From Nitrosospira sp. (GTDB taxonomy: Bacteria > Pseudomonadota > Gammaproteobacteria > Burkholderiales > Nitrosomonadaceae), in contig JAPLQS010000011.1 in NCBI GenBank assembly GCA_026399575.1, forward strand, positions 1 through 64,000: a stretch of 64,000 nt of DNA. Direction: 5' to 3'. Made by a program: the position numbers and the translations under genes. Below are positions 29,069-39,344 of the stretch, in pieces (within the stretch, counting starts at the first letter, position 1; every line of letters starts with the position of its first letter). The notes beneath the pieces were generated by a model. It did not search any database. It saw only the letters and a program-made list of their open reading frames with translations, and was not told the DNA's origin.

Positions 29069-30356
29069 CCGCGTGAATAACCCGCGCACCAAGGTAGCCA
29101 AACTGATCGCTATGTTGGCCATGGTGTGGAGCTTGCCTGCGCAATCTCAAGTGCTACCTGAAACTTTAAAAGTTCCCGACTTTTTAAGCGCGACCGCAGC
29201 GCGGATGAGCGCACTGAAACTGCCCGACACCGTGCAGGTTCATGGCTTCGCCACCCAGGGCTATATGAACTCCACGGGGAATAATAATGTCTTTGGAAAC
29301 AGTAACCAGGATAGCGGCACTTTTGGTTTCAGGGAAGTGGGACTCAACGCTTCGGTGCAGTTAAGGCCCAACCTGCTGATCTCGGCGCAGGGACTCCACC
29401 GCCATGCCGGTCAAGGCAGCCAGGACATTCGTCTCGATTACGGAGTGATCGATTACAAGGCATATTCCGGTGAAAACAGCCAATTTGGCATACGCTTGGG
29501 CAGGATAAAAAATCCGCTCGGTTTCTACAACGAGACGCGCGATGTCGCGCATACGCGGCCGAGCATCATGTTGCCCCAATCGATTTACTTTGATCGCTCA
29601 CGCAACCTGGCGATGGCAGCAGACGGCGGCCATGTCTATGGCGAGACCCGCACCAGCAAGGGAGACTTCTTCTATCAGTTCGGCGTAGTCATGCCATATG
29701 TCGGTGGCACAACCACCGAGGCAGCCTTGCTGGGCAGTGATCGAGCAGGTCACCTGACCTCGCAAGTGTCGTATATCGGACGCGGGATATATGAGTATGA
29801 TGGCGGGCGTGTCCGTTTGGCAGTCAGCGGAGCGCAGACGAATGTAAATTACAATCGAGGAGCCGACCCTGCGTTGCTTTCTGGTCAGATTCAATTCACG
29901 CCGATTATTTTCTCCGCGCAATATAATGCCGAGCGCTGGAGCCTCACTTCCGAATACGCCATCCGCCACACTGTAGCTAACAACTTCGGCGTGGCCTTAC
30001 CTAATTCGGCAACTACCGGCGAGAGCTACTATTTCCAGGGCATTTACCGGTTTACTCCAAAGTGGGAAGGCGTGATACGCTACGACGCGCTGTATACAAA
30101 CAGAGACGATCGTCACGGACATACGTATGCCGCCGCAAGTCCCGCCACACGTGATCCGAATAGCCGCTTTGCCAAGGATATAACTACAGGTATCCGCTGG
30201 AATGTTACCCCCTCATTCATGCTGGCTGCGGAGCATCACTATGTCAACGGCACTGCCTGGCTCGCGCCGCTGGATAACCCTGGTGCCAGCAGCCCCGCAG
30301 GTCATCACGCCCAGCACTGGCATCTGTTCGCGGTGCAGGGTTCCTTTCGATTCTAA
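29049..30356 (+). CDS. Outer-membrane beta-barrel (porin-like) protein
   Basis: A 435-residue protein starting at the ATG at 29049 (a GTG at 29037 is possible). A signal peptide ends near PAQSQVLP. Alternating hydrophobic strands follow, and the C-terminus ends in phenylalanine (GSFRF), the usual mark of outer-membrane barrels. It starts inside the 3' end of the PstS-like gene and its TAA is followed directly by the ATG of the GGDEF/EAL gene. Substrate is unknown. It may deliver the ligand sensed by its neighbours, which is inference. Confidence 0.78.
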   Translation: MSSKSNSRVNNPRTKVAKLIAMLAMVWSLPAQSQVLPETLKVPDFLSATAARMSALKLPDTVQVHGFATQGYMNSTGNNNVFGNSNQDSGTFGFREVGLNASVQLRPNLLISAQGLHRHAGQGSQDIRLDYGVIDYKAYSGENSQFGIRLGRIKNPLGFYNETRDVAHTRPSIMLPQSIYFDRSRNLAMAADGGHVYGETRTSKGDFFYQFGVVMPYVGGTTTEAALLGSDRAGHLTSQVSYIGRGIYEYDGGRVRLAVSGAQTNVNYNRGADPALLSGQIQFTPIIFSAQYNAERWSLTSEYAIRHTVANNFGVALPNSATTGESYYFQGIYRFTPKWEGVIRYDALYTNRDDRHGHTYAAASPATRDPNSRFAKDITTGIRWNVTPSFMLAAEHHYVNGTAWLAPLDNPGASSPAGHHAQHWHLFAVQGSFRF

Positions 30357-33305
30357 ATGGCCATCCTGATAGAACATGACTCTCAGGAAGGCACAGTTCC
30401 ATCCAAGGGCGCTCGCTTCGGGCTGCACAAATTTCTAGGCTTGAAGTGGAAGGTCTTGCTGCTGAGCAGCTTGATTCTGTTTGCCATCGTAACTTTATTT
30501 ACCGTAATCAGTTACCGGATTCTAATAACCAATTTCGAGAGTCAAAGCGAGGTGCAATACCAGCGCTATATCAAGGAAGTTGAAGGCTTGATTGGACAGA
30601 CCTCGCAGAATCTGCATCAGCTTGCCGGCTTGACTCCTTTCCTGAAGGGCATGGACACTGGGCTGCTTGCAAGTGACGGAATAAGCATCACCAATGCATT
30701 CGACCTGCATTGGGCATCATTGCAGTTGCATAACGGGGTCCATCTGGTGCGCTTTTACGACAAGTCAAGCCAGCGCATGGCAAGCTGGGGGGCCATTGAA
30801 TTCAATGCCCACAAGGAAAACGAGATACTGGCATGGGTTAAAGAGGTCAATAGTCGGGAGCAGCCCATCAGCCCGCTAAGTTGTGCCGAAAACTGCGTGC
30901 AATACGCCGTTGAGCCCCTGCTGGTAGAGGGTAGAAGTGTTGGCGTCATAGTTATCGGAGCTTCCCTGGTTGACGCGGTGCTGGGCTTTGAGAATATCGC
31001 AGGTGCTGATATCGGCCTGCTTGTCAGGGAACAAAGCGGCACACCGGCGGATATTGGTAACGGCATGCGAATTCCGGGCTGGAATGCGCGCATAGCGGCA
31101 CTTACCAATAGCACAGCAAATCTTCCCCTTCTCAAGCAAGCGGCAGCGAAACACTCAAGCCTTGATGAGCTGGGAAAAGGTGTTGAACTCACCTGGGAGG
31201 ATCGTCACTACCAACTAAGGCAGTTGCCGCTGCGAGGGATAACTGCATCCTCCGGGGCACGGTTGGTAGCTATCACCGATACCACCACTACAGTCGACGC
31301 CATTCGCAATTCGACCCAGCAGAATGTGGTGATAGGCCTGCTGGGCTTGCTGCTCTCGGAATTCCTGTTGTTTATCATTCTTACCAAGCCGCTGTCACGG
31401 CTGAAACACATAGTCTTCAGCTTGCCGCTCCTGGCCCAAAGCGATTTCAAGAACTTCCGCAGCGCACTTCTTTCCGCCGATCAGAAACAGTGGCTGAAAG
31501 ATGAAATAGACCTGCTGGATGAGACGGCAGCAGCGCTGTCTTATCAACTTGAGACACTTGAGGGCCAGATTGCCGACCGGACAGAGGCATTGGCCAGGCA
31601 GATGAGCGAGCTGAGCAAGGAAAGAGACTTTGTTGCACACTTGCTCGATATGGCGCAGGTGATTGTGATTACACAAAATGCCAGTGCCGAAATCATCTCG
31701 CTCAATGCTCATGGCGAAAAGATTATTCAATATGCGGAAAAGGACTTGAAGGGCAGGCCTTTCATTGATCTGCTGGTGCTGGAAGACGATTTACATGATC
31801 TGCCTCCCCGGCTTGAGGAAATATGCCTGGAACAAAGGGAACAGTTGCGGCATGAGACCACTACCATGTGTAAAGATGGTACGGTACGGCATATCGTCTG
31901 GTTGCATTCCCGTCTTAACCGGCATTCTCCAAATGACCCGGCGGTATTATCGGTAGGCCTTGATATCACCGAACACAAGCAAGCGGAAGGCCGCCTGGCC
32001 TGGCTGGCGGACCATGATCCGCTGACGCATTTGTTCAACCGCCGCCGCTTTCAGGAAGAACTGGAGCGGTTACTCAACCTGGCGACGCGTTATCAACGGC
32101 CAGGCGCGCTGCTTTTCTTCGATCTGGATCAGTTCAAGTACATTAACGATACCAGCGGACACCAGGCGGGCGATACTCTGCTCAAGACGGTTGCAAACAT
32201 GCTGTTACGCGCCGTGCGCAATGTCGATATAATCGGACGCCTGGGCGGGGACGAATTTGCGGTGCTGCTGCCTGAAACCTCGGCGGCAGGGGCGATTACG
32301 GTGACAAAATCCATTCTCGAGCTATTGGGCGAGGCGCGGCTGACCGTGGACGACCGGACTCACAGGGCCTCCGCCAGCATCGGTATCGCACTCTTTCCGG
32401 AGCATGGCAATGATGTGCATGAGCTGTTGGCTGCAGCAGATCTGGCCATGTACCAAGCCAAGGACGCGGGGCGCGGCGGCTATCACCTATACTCCGAAGA
32501 AGACAAGAGTCGCGAACGCATGCATAACCTGGTCCACTGGAAAGAAAAGATTGAGCTTGCTCTCCTCAATGATCGCTTTATCCTCTACTTTCAGCCTATT
32601 ATGCATGTCCAGAGCGGAACCCTCAGTCATTGCGAGGCGCTGCTGCGCATGCTTGATGACGACGGAACGGTGCTTGCACCGGCTGCCTTCATCTCCGCAG
32701 CAGAGCGTACCGGTCTTATTCACGAGATTGACCATATGGTGTTGCGTAAAGTCATCGCCCAGGCGGCTAGCGTCAACCTCAACCATAGTGGGCAGCGGAT
32801 TAATTTCTCGATCAACTTGTCCGCGCATGCGTTTAATGACCCAAGGCTATTGCAGACTCTGGATGAGGCGCTTGCGGAGAATGCAGCCAACCCCACAGAT
32901 TTTCTGTTTGAAATAACCGAGACGGCGGCATTGGAAGACATGCCCGCAGCGCGCAAGCTCATAGAGACAATCAGGGCGCTGGGGTGCCGTTTTGCACTGG
33001 ATGATTTTGGTGTCGGTTTCTCTTCTTTTGGTTACATCAGGCAACTTCCCATCGATGTGGTGAAGATCGACGGGTCATTTATTAAGAACCTGGCCACCAG
33101 TCCCGATGACCGGATTCTGGTAAAGGCCTTATGCGATGTGGCGCGAGGATTCGGCAAGAAAACCACGGCCGAGTTTGTGGAGAACGCAGAGACGCTCGCC
33201 TTACTGGGAGATCTGCATGTAGACTATGCGCAGGGTTATTTTGTCGGCAAGCCCGTGCCAGCGGGCGAGTCGTTCTTTAAACATCTGCTAAAAGCTGCCA
33301 GCTGA
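30357..33305 (+). CDS. Membrane sensor with PAS, GGDEF and EAL domains
   Basis: A 982-residue inner-membrane protein. TM1 is at residues 33-55, a periplasmic sensory region at about 56-320, TM2 at about 322-343, then a coiled-coil linker, a PAS domain at about 425-545, a GGDEF domain with intact RLGGDEFAVLL (630-634) and an EAL domain with intact CEALLRM (near 759), DDFGVGFSSFGY and VKIDGSF. Both the cyclic-di-GMP synthesis and hydrolysis sites look competent, so net activity cannot be told. It starts directly after the porin stop codon. Its periplasmic part could read the PstS-like protein; the PilZ proteins at 42710-44408 are candidate receivers. Confidence 0.93.
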   Translation: MAILIEHDSQEGTVPSKGARFGLHKFLGLKWKVLLLSSLILFAIVTLFTVISYRILITNFESQSEVQYQRYIKEVEGLIGQTSQNLHQLAGLTPFLKGMDTGLLASDGISITNAFDLHWASLQLHNGVHLVRFYDKSSQRMASWGAIEFNAHKENEILAWVKEVNSREQPISPLSCAENCVQYAVEPLLVEGRSVGVIVIGASLVDAVLGFENIAGADIGLLVREQSGTPADIGNGMRIPGWNARIAALTNSTANLPLLKQAAAKHSSLDELGKGVELTWEDRHYQLRQLPLRGITASSGARLVAITDTTTTVDAIRNSTQQNVVIGLLGLLLSEFLLFIILTKPLSRLKHIVFSLPLLAQSDFKNFRSALLSADQKQWLKDEIDLLDETAAALSYQLETLEGQIADRTEALARQMSELSKERDFVAHLLDMAQVIVITQNASAEIISLNAHGEKIIQYAEKDLKGRPFIDLLVLEDDLHDLPPRLEEICLEQREQLRHETTTMCKDGTVRHIVWLHSRLNRHSPNDPAVLSVGLDITEHKQAEGRLAWLADHDPLTHLFNRRRFQEELERLLNLATRYQRPGALLFFDLDQFKYINDTSGHQAGDTLLKTVANMLLRAVRNVDIIGRLGGDEFAVLLPETSAAGAITVTKSILELLGEARLTVDDRTHRASASIGIALFPEHGNDVHELLAAADLAMYQAKDAGRGGYHLYSEEDKSRERMHNLVHWKEKIELALLNDRFILYFQPIMHVQSGTLSHCEALLRMLDDDGTVLAPAAFISAAERTGLIHEIDHMVLRKVIAQAASVNLNHSGQRINFSINLSAHAFNDPRLLQTLDEALAENAANPTDFLFEITETAALEDMPAARKLIETIRALGCRFALDDFGVGFSSFGYIRQLPIDVVKIDGSFIKNLATSPDDRILVKALCDVARGFGKKTTAEFVENAETLALLGDLHVDYAQGYFVGKPVPAGESFFKHLLKAAS

Positions 33306-33340
33306 TTTATTTCAGAGACTTGGGCGGCGGCTTTGAAGTC

Positions 33341-34621
33341 TCAGATGGTTTTGCCGAGCAACCGCACTTCCCGTTGCGGGAAAGGGATTTCGATACCGTT
33401 GTTCTGAAATTCCCGCCAGATTTCCATATTGATGGCGGAACGCAAGCCAATCTGCCCTTCCTCCGGGTCGCTAATCCAGAAACCCAGTTCGAGATTGATG
33501 CCGTTGTCGGCAAATTCCTTCAGAAATGTCATTGGCTCCGGATCGGTGAGCACACGCGACTGCTTGCGTGCTGCTTCCTGCATGATACGCATGGCCGCTT
33601 CCAGCGGGCTGCCGTAGCTTATCTGCACGGTCAGCGCCAAGCGCACCTGATTGTTGGTATGCGTCTGCTTGACCACGGTGGAAGTGATAAAGGTGTCGTT
33701 GGGAACGATGGACTCGACGCCGTCAAGACCATGCAGCACCACGTAACGATTGGTGAGATCGACGACCTTGCCGGTACGGTTGTCTACCGTCACCACGTCG
33801 CCCAGCCGCAGCGAGTGATCCAACAGGATAATGAAGCCGCTGACATAGTTGCTGGCGATTTTTTGCAGGCCGAGTCCCAGGCCTACGCCGAGCGCACCGC
33901 CGAATACCGATAGCACAGTGACATCCACCCCGATCAGCGGCAGCGTGATCAGCACACTCAGCAGAATAAGCATGGTGCGGGCAACTTTCGACAGCATCAC
34001 CCGCTGGTTCATATCCATCGCTGCGATACTCATGACCCGTGATTCCAGCGAACTGGCGAGCCATAATGCCAGCAGCATGCTGACCGTGAATACCAGAATT
34101 CCCTGCAGGATCAGCAATACTGAGAGCCGCTGCTGGCCAACGTGAAAGGCAACAGCATCGAGCATGCCTAGTATTTCCGGCAGCACGCCGATGATATGCA
34201 GCGCCAGCACGATCCATATGGTCCAGCCGATGGTCCGTTCCCATGGATGCAGCCACTGCTGATCGTGAAAAACCCGGCGCAATATGTAAATGGCGATGCG
34301 AATCAGCGCGAGCGCAAACAACAACGGGATGGCGATATTGAGCAGATGCGTCGAGTGCCAGTGCTGGAGCGCCCATCTGCCGAGAACTACCAGGACCAGC
34401 GCAAACAGGGGGAACATGAGCCGGCTCCAGTTGTTTGCGCTGATAATGGGCGCGCGCTCGGCGCTAACCTGTGAGGTGATGCGCCCGGCGAGTTGTCTTT
34501 GCAGCAGCCAGGCGGCCCCCAGACTTGCGAGCAGCACGGCGAACTGCCACAGGGCGCTGATTTCCTGTACGTCAGTAATCAGATTGCTTAGTAGACTCTG
34601 GAATTCGTTATTGGGTTGCAT
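33341..34621 (-). CDS. MscS-family mechanosensitive channel
   Basis: A 426-residue inner-membrane protein with about five transmembrane segments. The MscS pore helix region is GGALGVGLGLGLQKIASNYVSG, read as adjoining short motifs FGGALGVGLG and LQKIASNYVSG. The beta domain follows (LDHSLRLGDVV, DLTNRYVVLHG, VPNDTFI). Opens on membrane tension at hypo-osmotic shock. Convergent with the GGDEF/EAL gene. Confidence 0.92.
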   Translation of the reverse strand: MQPNNEFQSLLSNLITDVQEISALWQFAVLLASLGAAWLLQRQLAGRITSQVSAERAPIISANNWSRLMFPLFALVLVVLGRWALQHWHSTHLLNIAIPLLFALALIRIAIYILRRVFHDQQWLHPWERTIGWTIWIVLALHIIGVLPEILGMLDAVAFHVGQQRLSVLLILQGILVFTVSMLLALWLASSLESRVMSIAAMDMNQRVMLSKVARTMLILLSVLITLPLIGVDVTVLSVFGGALGVGLGLGLQKIASNYVSGFIILLDHSLRLGDVVTVDNRTGKVVDLTNRYVVLHGLDGVESIVPNDTFITSTVVKQTHTNNQVRLALTVQISYGSPLEAAMRIMQEAARKQSRVLTDPEPMTFLKEFADNGINLELGFWISDPEEGQIGLRSAINMEIWREFQNNGIEIPFPQREVRLLGKTI

Positions 34622-34718
34622 GGCAATGTGCTGGAACGGGAATTTATTCTAGCATGAGCGGGACGAGGTGAACTGCGGGCATCCTACGTTTGTTGTAACA
34701 AAATCGCAGAATGCGCGG

Positions 34719-35291
34719 TTAGCGGTAAGGTTGCGAATGCTCGTAGTGCTGCTGCCAGTTTTTCAGATAAAGCTCGGTGAGTGCCGCGTTGCCGCGTATC
34801 ACCAGCACGTTCTCTGCATTCTTGTATTGCGCAGCATGGGTGAAGTTGAAGCTGCCGGTCACCAGCGCTGTTTCCGGACTGCCGGCGTCGATTACCATCA
34901 CCTTGTTATGCGCGCTGGTGTGATCAGCATCGAGGAAAACCGGCACACCAGCTGCTGCGATCCTGGCGATCACGCTGGTTGGAATTTTCTCGGTCTGTTC
35001 CTTGTCGGCAATCACTTTCACATCCACGCCACGGCGTTTGGCAGCGATCAGTGCTTCGGCGATTTGGTAATGGGTGAAACTGAACGCCTGCACTAGCACC
35101 TGGCGGTGTGCGCCGTTGATGGCGCTCGCGATCAGATTGCCGGCATCATCACCGGGTGTGAAAGCAGTTTGTATCGTACCGGTGGCGGGGAGAGTGATGG
35201 GCTTGCCGTTGTGGCTGGAAGCCGGCTCGAAAGCCGTGGCGGGAGCGGCAAACAGGACAGCCAGGTAAACTGCGATAACAGCAGTACGCAT
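34719..35291 (-). CDS. Exported phospholipase D-family nuclease (single HKD motif)
   Basis: A 190-residue protein from the ATG at 35289-35291 (MRTAVIAVYLAVLFAAPATAF), which gives a clear signal peptide; a longer frame only shadows the upstream gene. It has one HKD motif (HNKVMVID, followed by GSFNFT), typical of the Nuc-type endonucleases that dimerise to form the active site. Its start is two bases after the stop of the RsmB-like gene, so the two are coupled. Confidence 0.88.
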   Translation of the reverse strand: MRTAVIAVYLAVLFAAPATAFEPASSHNGKPITLPATGTIQTAFTPGDDAGNLIASAINGAHRQVLVQAFSFTHYQIAEALIAAKRRGVDVKVIADKEQTEKIPTSVIARIAAAGVPVFLDADHTSAHNKVMVIDAGSPETALVTGSFNFTHAAQYKNAENVLVIRGNAALTELYLKNWQQHYEHSQPYR

Positions 35292-35293
35292 GT

Positions 35294-36553
35294 TTACTTT
35301 CCTGCAAGTTCCAGCGCGGCAGCAAAAAACCCATCGGTGCCGTGCAGGCTGGGCGACAGTTGCAGGAATTTGCCAGTGTCGAGCGGGATCTTTTGCTGTG
35401 CCAACAGTTCGGCGCAATTCAGCAGCGTATAGCGGGGATGATCGGCGAGAAAATGTTCGATTATTTCCTGGTTTTCCTCCGGCAGAAAGCTGCACGTGGC
35501 ATAGACCAACCTGCCGCCGGGTTTGAGCAGGTTGGCTGCAGACGACAGAATTGCGGCCTGCTTGCGCTTGAGTCCTTCGATGCTGTGCGGAGACTGCCGC
35601 CATTTCAAATCCGGATTGCGGCGCAGCGTGCCCAGACCGCTGCATGGTGCGTCCACCAGAACCCGGTCAATCTTTCCGCTCAGACGCTTCACCTTGATGT
35701 CGTTTTCATTGGCAATGCGTTGCGGATGCAGGTTGGACAGGCCCGAGCGCTTGAGGCGCGGTTTCAGATTGTTCAGCCGTTTCTCGGAAATATCGAAAGC
35801 GTAAACACGTCCTTGCGAATGCATCAGCGCGGCCAGCATCAGCGTCTTGCCACCGGCACCCGCGCAGAAATCCACCACCATGTCATTGCGTTTCGGCGCA
35901 AGCAGATAGCCCAGCAACTGACTGCCTTCGTCCTGCACTTCCACCTTGCCGGTCAAGAACAGTGCATGGCGATTGATTGCGGGTTTGCCGACCAGACGGA
36001 TGCCGCTGGGCGAGTAAGGGGTGGCGTTGCCTTCGATGCCATCCTTGTTCAACGCCGCCAGTATTTCGTCACGGCTGGCAAGCAGGGTATTGACGCGCAG
36101 ATCCAGTGAGGCAGTCTGTTGCAGTGAGCGCCCCAGGCTGAGAATATCGGCCTCCGTCATGCAAGTGCGCAGTTTTTCCACCAGCCATTCGGGAAACTCG
36201 GCCTGGATGGCAAGCGGTTGCGATTCCGGTGTTGCTGCCTTGATTCCGGTAAGCCATTTGGCCTCAGCTTCGCTGACGAGCGGCGTCAGTTCGCGCAGGT
36301 TCATGCCCTGGAATTTAACCAGGTAGGCGAGCAACAGTGGTCGCGGTGCGGTGGTGTCGGTGGCGCACTCAAGGAAAAATCGATGACGCAGAATACCGAA
36401 CACTATTTCTGTGATGAATGCCCGATCGTTTACGCCGAGTTCGGGGCTGTCACGGAAAAAATGCCGCAGGATTGCGTCAGCAGGGTGTTCCAGTGGCAGC
36501 ACGGCGCGCAGTGCTGCGACAGCCATATCCAGGTGAGCAGGGGTGAGACGCAT
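35294..36553 (-). CDS. RsmB/NOP-family RNA (cytosine-5) methyltransferase
   Basis: A 419-residue SAM-dependent methyltransferase. SAM motif is VVDFCAGAGGKTL, the catalytic-cysteine region is VDAPCSGLGTLRRNPD and the second cysteine is in ATCSFLPEENQEI. The N-terminal half does not look like the NusB domain of classical RsmB, so this is probably another rRNA/tRNA cytosine methyltransferase of the family. The exact target is unknown, so no symbol is given. Confidence 0.88.
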   Translation of the reverse strand: MRLTPAHLDMAVAALRAVLPLEHPADAILRHFFRDSPELGVNDRAFITEIVFGILRHRFFLECATDTTAPRPLLLAYLVKFQGMNLRELTPLVSEAEAKWLTGIKAATPESQPLAIQAEFPEWLVEKLRTCMTEADILSLGRSLQQTASLDLRVNTLLASRDEILAALNKDGIEGNATPYSPSGIRLVGKPAINRHALFLTGKVEVQDEGSQLLGYLLAPKRNDMVVDFCAGAGGKTLMLAALMHSQGRVYAFDISEKRLNNLKPRLKRSGLSNLHPQRIANENDIKVKRLSGKIDRVLVDAPCSGLGTLRRNPDLKWRQSPHSIEGLKRKQAAILSSAANLLKPGGRLVYATCSFLPEENQEIIEHFLADHPRYTLLNCAELLAQQKIPLDTGKFLQLSPSLHGTDGFFAAALELAGK

Positions 36554-36665
36554 CTATCGTTGATCCTACAAAGAAGTGGAGAGAGTGAATATCTTGCTTA
36601 TTGGGAAGACAGGTATTGTAAGTGCCGATACGGGACATGCATGGCGCCCATGCCTGTAAGCCGGT

Positions 36666-37400
36666 CTATGGCAACAACTCCAGTTCCAAACGCAGTGCGC
36701 TGGCGTCAGCGTAGTTTATTTTTGTGACCATCTGGTCCAGCAACAGATCGCTTTCGGTAGCGACGATGCGCACTGGCAGCATGTGATAGGCGGGGGCAAG
36801 CCAAATTTTCCGGTAGAGCTTGTCATCCGCTGCCAGCTGTTTTGTCAGCACAATGGTGTCGAGTTTGCCTAGTGGTGTGTCCAGCGTTTCCTTGTCCACG
36901 ATGTAGCGTACCAGCTTGAGGCTGCGGCCATCGGTCTCATATATGTCCATGATTCCGTCGGGAGGTGGGGAAAATGCGAAGCTGTATAACAGGCTCAATC
37001 GGTCCTGGGTACCTGCGGGCAGGGGAGCTTGCTGCTCGTTGCCCCGATTGTTGATAGTCAGCAAACTCTTTTCCCAATCGAAAATGGCGATTCTGGGCAG
37101 CCTGTCACGGCGCTGATCGGAAAAGCGGCCAGGTTGTAATCCCTGTTCGGTGATGCTGCCCACGCTATCACGCAGGATATTGCCTGACTGTACCAGCGCC
37201 AACAGACCGATAGCGCGGACTGCGCTGCTGATTGCATAATTGCGTGTACCGTTTTCCTGCCTGATCTCGAGGGTGTCATTCGCTTCTCCTTCCATGGCGC
37301 CGGATCGGATCGAATAGCTGATGTCGACGCGGGTAGGAAGATCGTCGGCCAGGGTAGAAAAACTCAGTCCCCAAATCAAGGCAACAGCCAGAAGTCTCAT
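36666..37400 (-). CDS. DUF3108-domain exported protein
   Basis: A 244-residue protein with a signal peptide (MRLLAVALIWGLSFSTLADD) and the DUF3108 pattern: YSIRSGAMEGEANDTLEI near the N-terminus and PLGKLDTIVL with AYHMLPVRI near the end. Family function is unknown; members sit next to purN in many betaproteobacteria. It overlaps purN by four bases (ATGA), so it is translated from the purM-purN transcript. Confidence 0.82.
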   Translation of the reverse strand: MRLLAVALIWGLSFSTLADDLPTRVDISYSIRSGAMEGEANDTLEIRQENGTRNYAISSAVRAIGLLALVQSGNILRDSVGSITEQGLQPGRFSDQRRDRLPRIAIFDWEKSLLTINNRGNEQQAPLPAGTQDRLSLLYSFAFSPPPDGIMDIYETDGRSLKLVRYIVDKETLDTPLGKLDTIVLTKQLAADDKLYRKIWLAPAYHMLPVRIVATESDLLLDQMVTKINYADASALRLELELLP

Positions 37401-38035
37401 TTGTGTAATCCCGGCGAATATAAAACCGCGCCATCAGTTGTGGCGTCGATTACCTCAACACAGTTATGGGAAAGTTGCAGCCGATCTTCCAGAAACCAGC
37501 GTATGGCTTCGGGATAAATGCGGTGTTCCTGCTGCAGCACCCGTGCTGCAAGGGTTTCTGCGGTGTCGTCCGGCAGCACCGGGACTGCGGCCTGAACAAT
37601 GATCGGGCCGTGATCGACCTGTGATGTAACAAAATGTACGGTGCAGCCGTGGATTTTTACACCTTCCTGTAACGCGCGCGCGTGCGTGTCGAGGCCGGGG
37701 AAAGCCGGCAACAACGATGGATGAACGTTCATCAGCCTGCCGTGGTAACGATTGACGAAGATGTCTCCGAGTATGCGCATGAAACCGGCAAGCGCCACCA
37801 GGTCAGGCTGATAGGAATCAATTTTTTCCGCCAGTGCAGCGTCGAATGCTATGCGGTCGGGATAAGCCCGTTGATCCACCACCTGTGTTTCGATCCCGCG
37901 CATCTCTGCGATTTCCAGCCCCTCGGCCCCCGGTCTGTTGCTGATGACCGCAGCAATCCTGCCGGGCAGGCTGGCTTCGATCAGTGCCTGCATGTTGCTG
38001 CCGCGACCGGAGATGAGAATGACAAGGGATTTCAT
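37397..38035 (-). CDS. purN: Phosphoribosylglycinamide formyltransferase
   Basis: Transfers a formyl group from 10-formyl-THF to GAR in purine synthesis. The 212-residue protein has LISGRGSNMQALI at the N-terminus, LAGFMRIL and the catalytic MNVHPSLLPAFPG plus GCTVHFVT and D in DHGPIIVQ. It lies 33 bases downstream of purM. Confidence 0.97.
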   Translation of the reverse strand: MKSLVILISGRGSNMQALIEASLPGRIAAVISNRPGAEGLEIAEMRGIETQVVDQRAYPDRIAFDAALAEKIDSYQPDLVALAGFMRILGDIFVNRYHGRLMNVHPSLLPAFPGLDTHARALQEGVKIHGCTVHFVTSQVDHGPIIVQAAVPVLPDDTAETLAARVLQQEHRIYPEAIRWFLEDRLQLSHNCVEVIDATTDGAVLYSPGLHK

Positions 38036-38068
38036 GGTGCTGTTAGCAGGATGGGCTCGCTTCGCCGT

Positions 38069-39127
38069 TTACTCAACTATCGTTTGCGCTTCACCTGCGC
38101 CGCGCTGGCGGATGGAGCCGATACGCCACACGGTTTCACCTGCGGATTGCAGCATCTGCAGGGCGGCATCGGCATGCTCCGGCGCAATCACCAGCGTCAT
38201 GCCGATGCCGCAATTGAAGACGCGGTGCATTTCACTGTCAGTGACATTACCTTGCTGTTGCAGCCAGCGGAACAGTGGCGGCATCTCCCACGCGCTTTTC
38301 TGCAGTACAGCAGTGACGCCTTCAGGTAAAACGCGTGGGATATTTTCCACCAGTCCGCCGCCAGTAATGTGCGCCATGCCTTTCACCGGCAGATGCCGCA
38401 TCAGTTCCAGCAGCGGCTTCACATATATCCGGGTCGGCGCCATGATCACATCGCTTAACGTGACACCGTTGAAGTCGGCGGACAAGTCCGTGCGGTTTTT
38501 CTCGATGATCTTGCGGATCAGCGAGTAGCCGTTGGAATGTGCGCCGCTGGAGGCCAGTCCCAGCACAACATCGCCTTCCTGGATTGTGAGGCCGGTGATG
38601 ATATGGTCTTTCTCCACCACGCCCACGGCAAAACCCGCGAGATCATATTCGCCTTCCGGGTACATGCCCGGCATCTCTGCAGTCTCACCGCCAATCAAGG
38701 CGCAGCCCGCCTGCTCGCAGCCGGCAGCAATGCCTTTGACAACGCGGGTGGCAGTATCGACATCAAGTCTGCCGCAGGCAAAATAATCCAGGAAGAACAG
38801 CGGCTCTGCTCCTTGCACCAGAATGTCGTTGACGCTCATTGCCACCAGGTCTATGCCGACACTGTCGTGTTTGCCGAGCTCGAAAGCGAGTTTCAATTTG
38901 GTGCCGACACCGTCGGTGCCTGACACCAGCACCGGGTTACGGTATTTTTTGGAGATTTCAAACAGCGCGCCAAAACCACCGATGCCAGCAAGCACTTCCG
39001 GGCGCATGGTGCGCTTGGCATAGGGTTTGATGTTTTCCACCAGGCGATCGCCGGCATCAATGTCCACACCAGCATCGCGGTAGGACAGATGGGTTGAGAG
39101 CGGGTTTGCCGAATCGGATGCAGTCAA
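38069..39127 (-). CDS. purM: Phosphoribosylformylglycinamidine cyclo-ligase
   Basis: Closes the imidazole ring of AIR with ATP. The 352-residue protein begins [19 protein letters not shown] and has [24 protein letters not shown] and [13 protein letters not shown]. First gene of purM-purN-DUF3108. The 217-base gap to the divergent PerM gene carries the promoters, but no operator is recognisable. Confidence 0.97.
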   Translation of the reverse strand: MTASDSANPLSTHLSYRDAGVDIDAGDRLVENIKPYAKRTMRPEVLAGIGGFGALFEISKKYRNPVLVSGTDGVGTKLKLAFELGKHDSVGIDLVAMSVNDILVQGAEPLFFLDYFACGRLDVDTATRVVKGIAAGCEQAGCALIGGETAEMPGMYPEGEYDLAGFAVGVVEKDHIITGLTIQEGDVVLGLASSGAHSNGYSLIRKIIEKNRTDLSADFNGVTLSDVIMAPTRIYVKPLLELMRHLPVKGMAHITGGGLVENIPRVLPEGVTAVLQKSAWEMPPLFRWLQQQGNVTDSEMHRVFNCGIGMTLVIAPEHADAALQMLQSAGETVWRIGSIRQRGAGEAQTIVE

Positions 39128-39344
39128 GGGCGCCTCTAAAAATTCAAAGTTCTAAGCAGACACATTTACTGGTTGAGAGTGCGAATGAAAAATGTAGACG
39201 CAACATATGCTTATAGATAAGGCTAGTTTTTTGCGAACGACACAGTATTGCAACGGAATTTAAATTTTTGCAGGTGTTCGTAAGTTGAGTTCTCATCTCA
39301 TTGCAGATAGAGTGCCACTTTCAAGAAATGTGATTTTACCGTAA

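Noticed and set aside
34719-35645. A 308-codon version of the PLD nuclease
   Set aside because: The extension shadows the RsmB-like gene in another frame; the ATG at 35291 gives a proper signal peptide.
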